Shown piece after piece: positions 60,279 through 61,095 of a DNA stretch of 61,095 nt (positions are counted from its first letter, which is position 1; each line of letters begins with the position of its first letter). Origin of the DNA: an uncultured Eubacteriales bacterium (GTDB taxonomy: Bacteria > Bacillota > Clostridia > Oscillospirales > Acutalibacteraceae); NCBI GenBank assembly GCA_934476085.1, contig CAKSNE010000011.1, forward strand, positions 1-61,095, written 5' to 3'. The translations under genes and the position numbers were made by a program. A model generated the notes under the pieces. That model saw nothing but the letters and a program-made list of their open reading frames with translations. It ran no database searches and had not been told where the DNA came from.

Positions 60279-61095
60279 GACCGCTTAAAATAACAATTTC
60301 TGCTTTTGGTCCTTATGCCGATAAAACTGTTATAGATATGGAAAAATTGGGAACCAGCGGCCTTTATTTAATAACAGGCGATACAGGAGCAGGTAAAACC
60401 ACAATTTTCGATGCTATTACTTATGCACTTTATGATAAAACAAGCGGCGATAAAAGAAATGCAACAATGATGCGTTCAAAATATGCAAAACCTGAAACTC
60501 CGACTTTTGTTGAGCTTGAATTTGAGTGTAAAGATAATGTTTATAAAATAATTCGTGTACCTAGCTATGAGCGTCCGGCAAAGCGTGGCAATAAAATGAC
60601 TATCGAGCAGGCAAGTGTTGAGTTATATTTGCCTGATGGTACAGTTTTGAATAAAAAGACTGATGTAGATGCTAAAATTATTGATATTATAGGAATTGGG
60701 TTTGATAAATTTATCGGCATTGCAATGATTGCACAGGGTGATTTTTTAAAGCTGATTTTAGCAAATACTAACGAGCGAATGAAAATTTTTAGAGAAATTT
60801 TTAAAACTTCTCTATATGAAAATATTCAAAACAAATTAAAAAGTGATCTTGCAGATATAAATTCCGAATATAGCAATTTAAAACTCAGCATAAATCAACA
60901 TATTTCGGGTGCTGTTTGTGATGAAGACAGTGAATTCTTTTTAAAATTAGAAAAAGCCAAAAAGGGTGAAATTTCATTTGAAGAAACTTTGCTTTTGATT
61001 AAAGAAATCCTTGATAACGATGTTTTAAAGCAAGACGGCTTAAAAGATAACGATGCCAAGATACAAAAAGAAATCACTGATGTTAATATTGTTTT
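60275..61095 (+). CDS. sbcC: Exonuclease SbcCD subunit C (partial, runs off the window)
   Basis: The N-terminal 273 residues are present. It starts RPLKITISAFGPYADKT from TTG 60275. Walker A is GDTGAGKTTIFDAI near 37 and the Q-loop region is IAMIAQGDFLKLILA near 150; a coiled-coil-forming part then begins. It overlaps sbcD by four bases, giving coupling. The Rad50-like ATPase partner is cut by the window edge. Confidence 0.93.
   Translation, partial: MRPLKITISAFGPYADKTVIDMEKLGTSGLYLITGDTGAGKTTIFDAITYALYDKTSGDKRNATMMRSKYAKPETPTFVELEFECKDNVYKIIRVPSYERPAKRGNKMTIEQASVELYLPDGTVLNKKTDVDAKIIDIIGIGFDKFIGIAMIAQGDFLKLILANTNERMKIFREIFKTSLYENIQNKLKSDLADINSEYSNLKLSINQHISGAVCDEDSEFFLKLEKAKKGEISFEETLLLIKEILDNDVLKQDGLKDNDAKIQKEITDVNIV

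Noticed and set aside
1..61095. Mobile element, prophage or CRISPR array
   Set aside because: No transposase, integrase, phage structural gene, Cas gene or regular repeat-spacer pattern was found; gene order looks like ordinary chromosome.

Overview
The window looks like chromosomal DNA of a low-GC, strictly anaerobic Clostridia, most likely a gut Oscillospirales/Ruminococcaceae-type bacterium. This is inferred from gene content, not a database match. The DNA is AT-rich, with strong AAGGAG-type ribosome sites, frequent TTG/GTG starts and many intrinsic terminators. Anaerobic ribonucleotide reductase (NrdD/NrdG) and FabK-type fatty-acid synthesis are present. So are sporulation-associated genes (a SipL/DUF3794-type protein with LysM, and BofA). 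I saw no phage, insertion sequence, CRISPR array or rRNA, and no gene-free stretch longer than 300 bases.

Layout. 1-2.6 kb: tail of an unknown gene, tRNA-Gln(CUG), a spore-envelope-type DUF3794/LysM protein and a GME-fold-like protein. 2.6-8.9 kb (minus strand): a MacB/FtsX permease with its membrane-fusion protein but no ATPase, then pth-mfd. 9-10.3 kb: a LytTR regulator with a LiaF-like membrane protein. 10.3-13.5 kb: nrdD-nrdG-dut behind likely NrdR boxes. 13.7-16.1 kb: a small membrane ORF, rnhA, DUF6062 and an OGG-type glycosylase. 16.1-24.8 kb: a YfhO GT-C membrane protein, a secreted protein divergent from a double-HTH regulator, a MATE transporter, and an ECF sigma/anti-sigma pair. 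25-31.2 kb: a type II fatty-acid operon acpP-fabK-fabD-fabG-fabF-fabZ-accD-accA.

31.2-33.8 kb: a polar amino-acid ABC transporter whose binding protein appears circularly permuted. 33.8-36.9 kb: a GtrB-like, GtrA-like and DUF6056 (GT-C-like) group resembling a gtrABC glycan-modification trio; the gtrA-like gene seems to be leaderless. 37-38.3 kb: bofA and a cysteine-rich conserved protein. 38.3-40.6 kb: serC-serA. 40.8-50.7 kb: a DUF4886 SGNH protein divergent from a GH94-like phosphorylase, a GT4 glycosyltransferase, a cyclophilin, an AEC transporter, two membrane-anchored surface proteins (one with a cohesin-like domain), a Sm_multidrug_ex protein and TspO. 50.8-55.1 kb: a divergent type IIA topoisomerase pair. 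55.2-59 kb: metF, a free-standing MetH activation domain, and metH. 59.1 kb to the end: sbcD and the start of sbcC.

Most genes are housekeeping. The most unusual items are the permuted binding protein, the divergent topoisomerase pair, the leaderless gtrA-like gene in a gtrABC-like group, the complex control region in front of acpP, and several orphan surface or regulatory genes. Assignments rest on reading the sequence and remembered family motifs; no searches were run.
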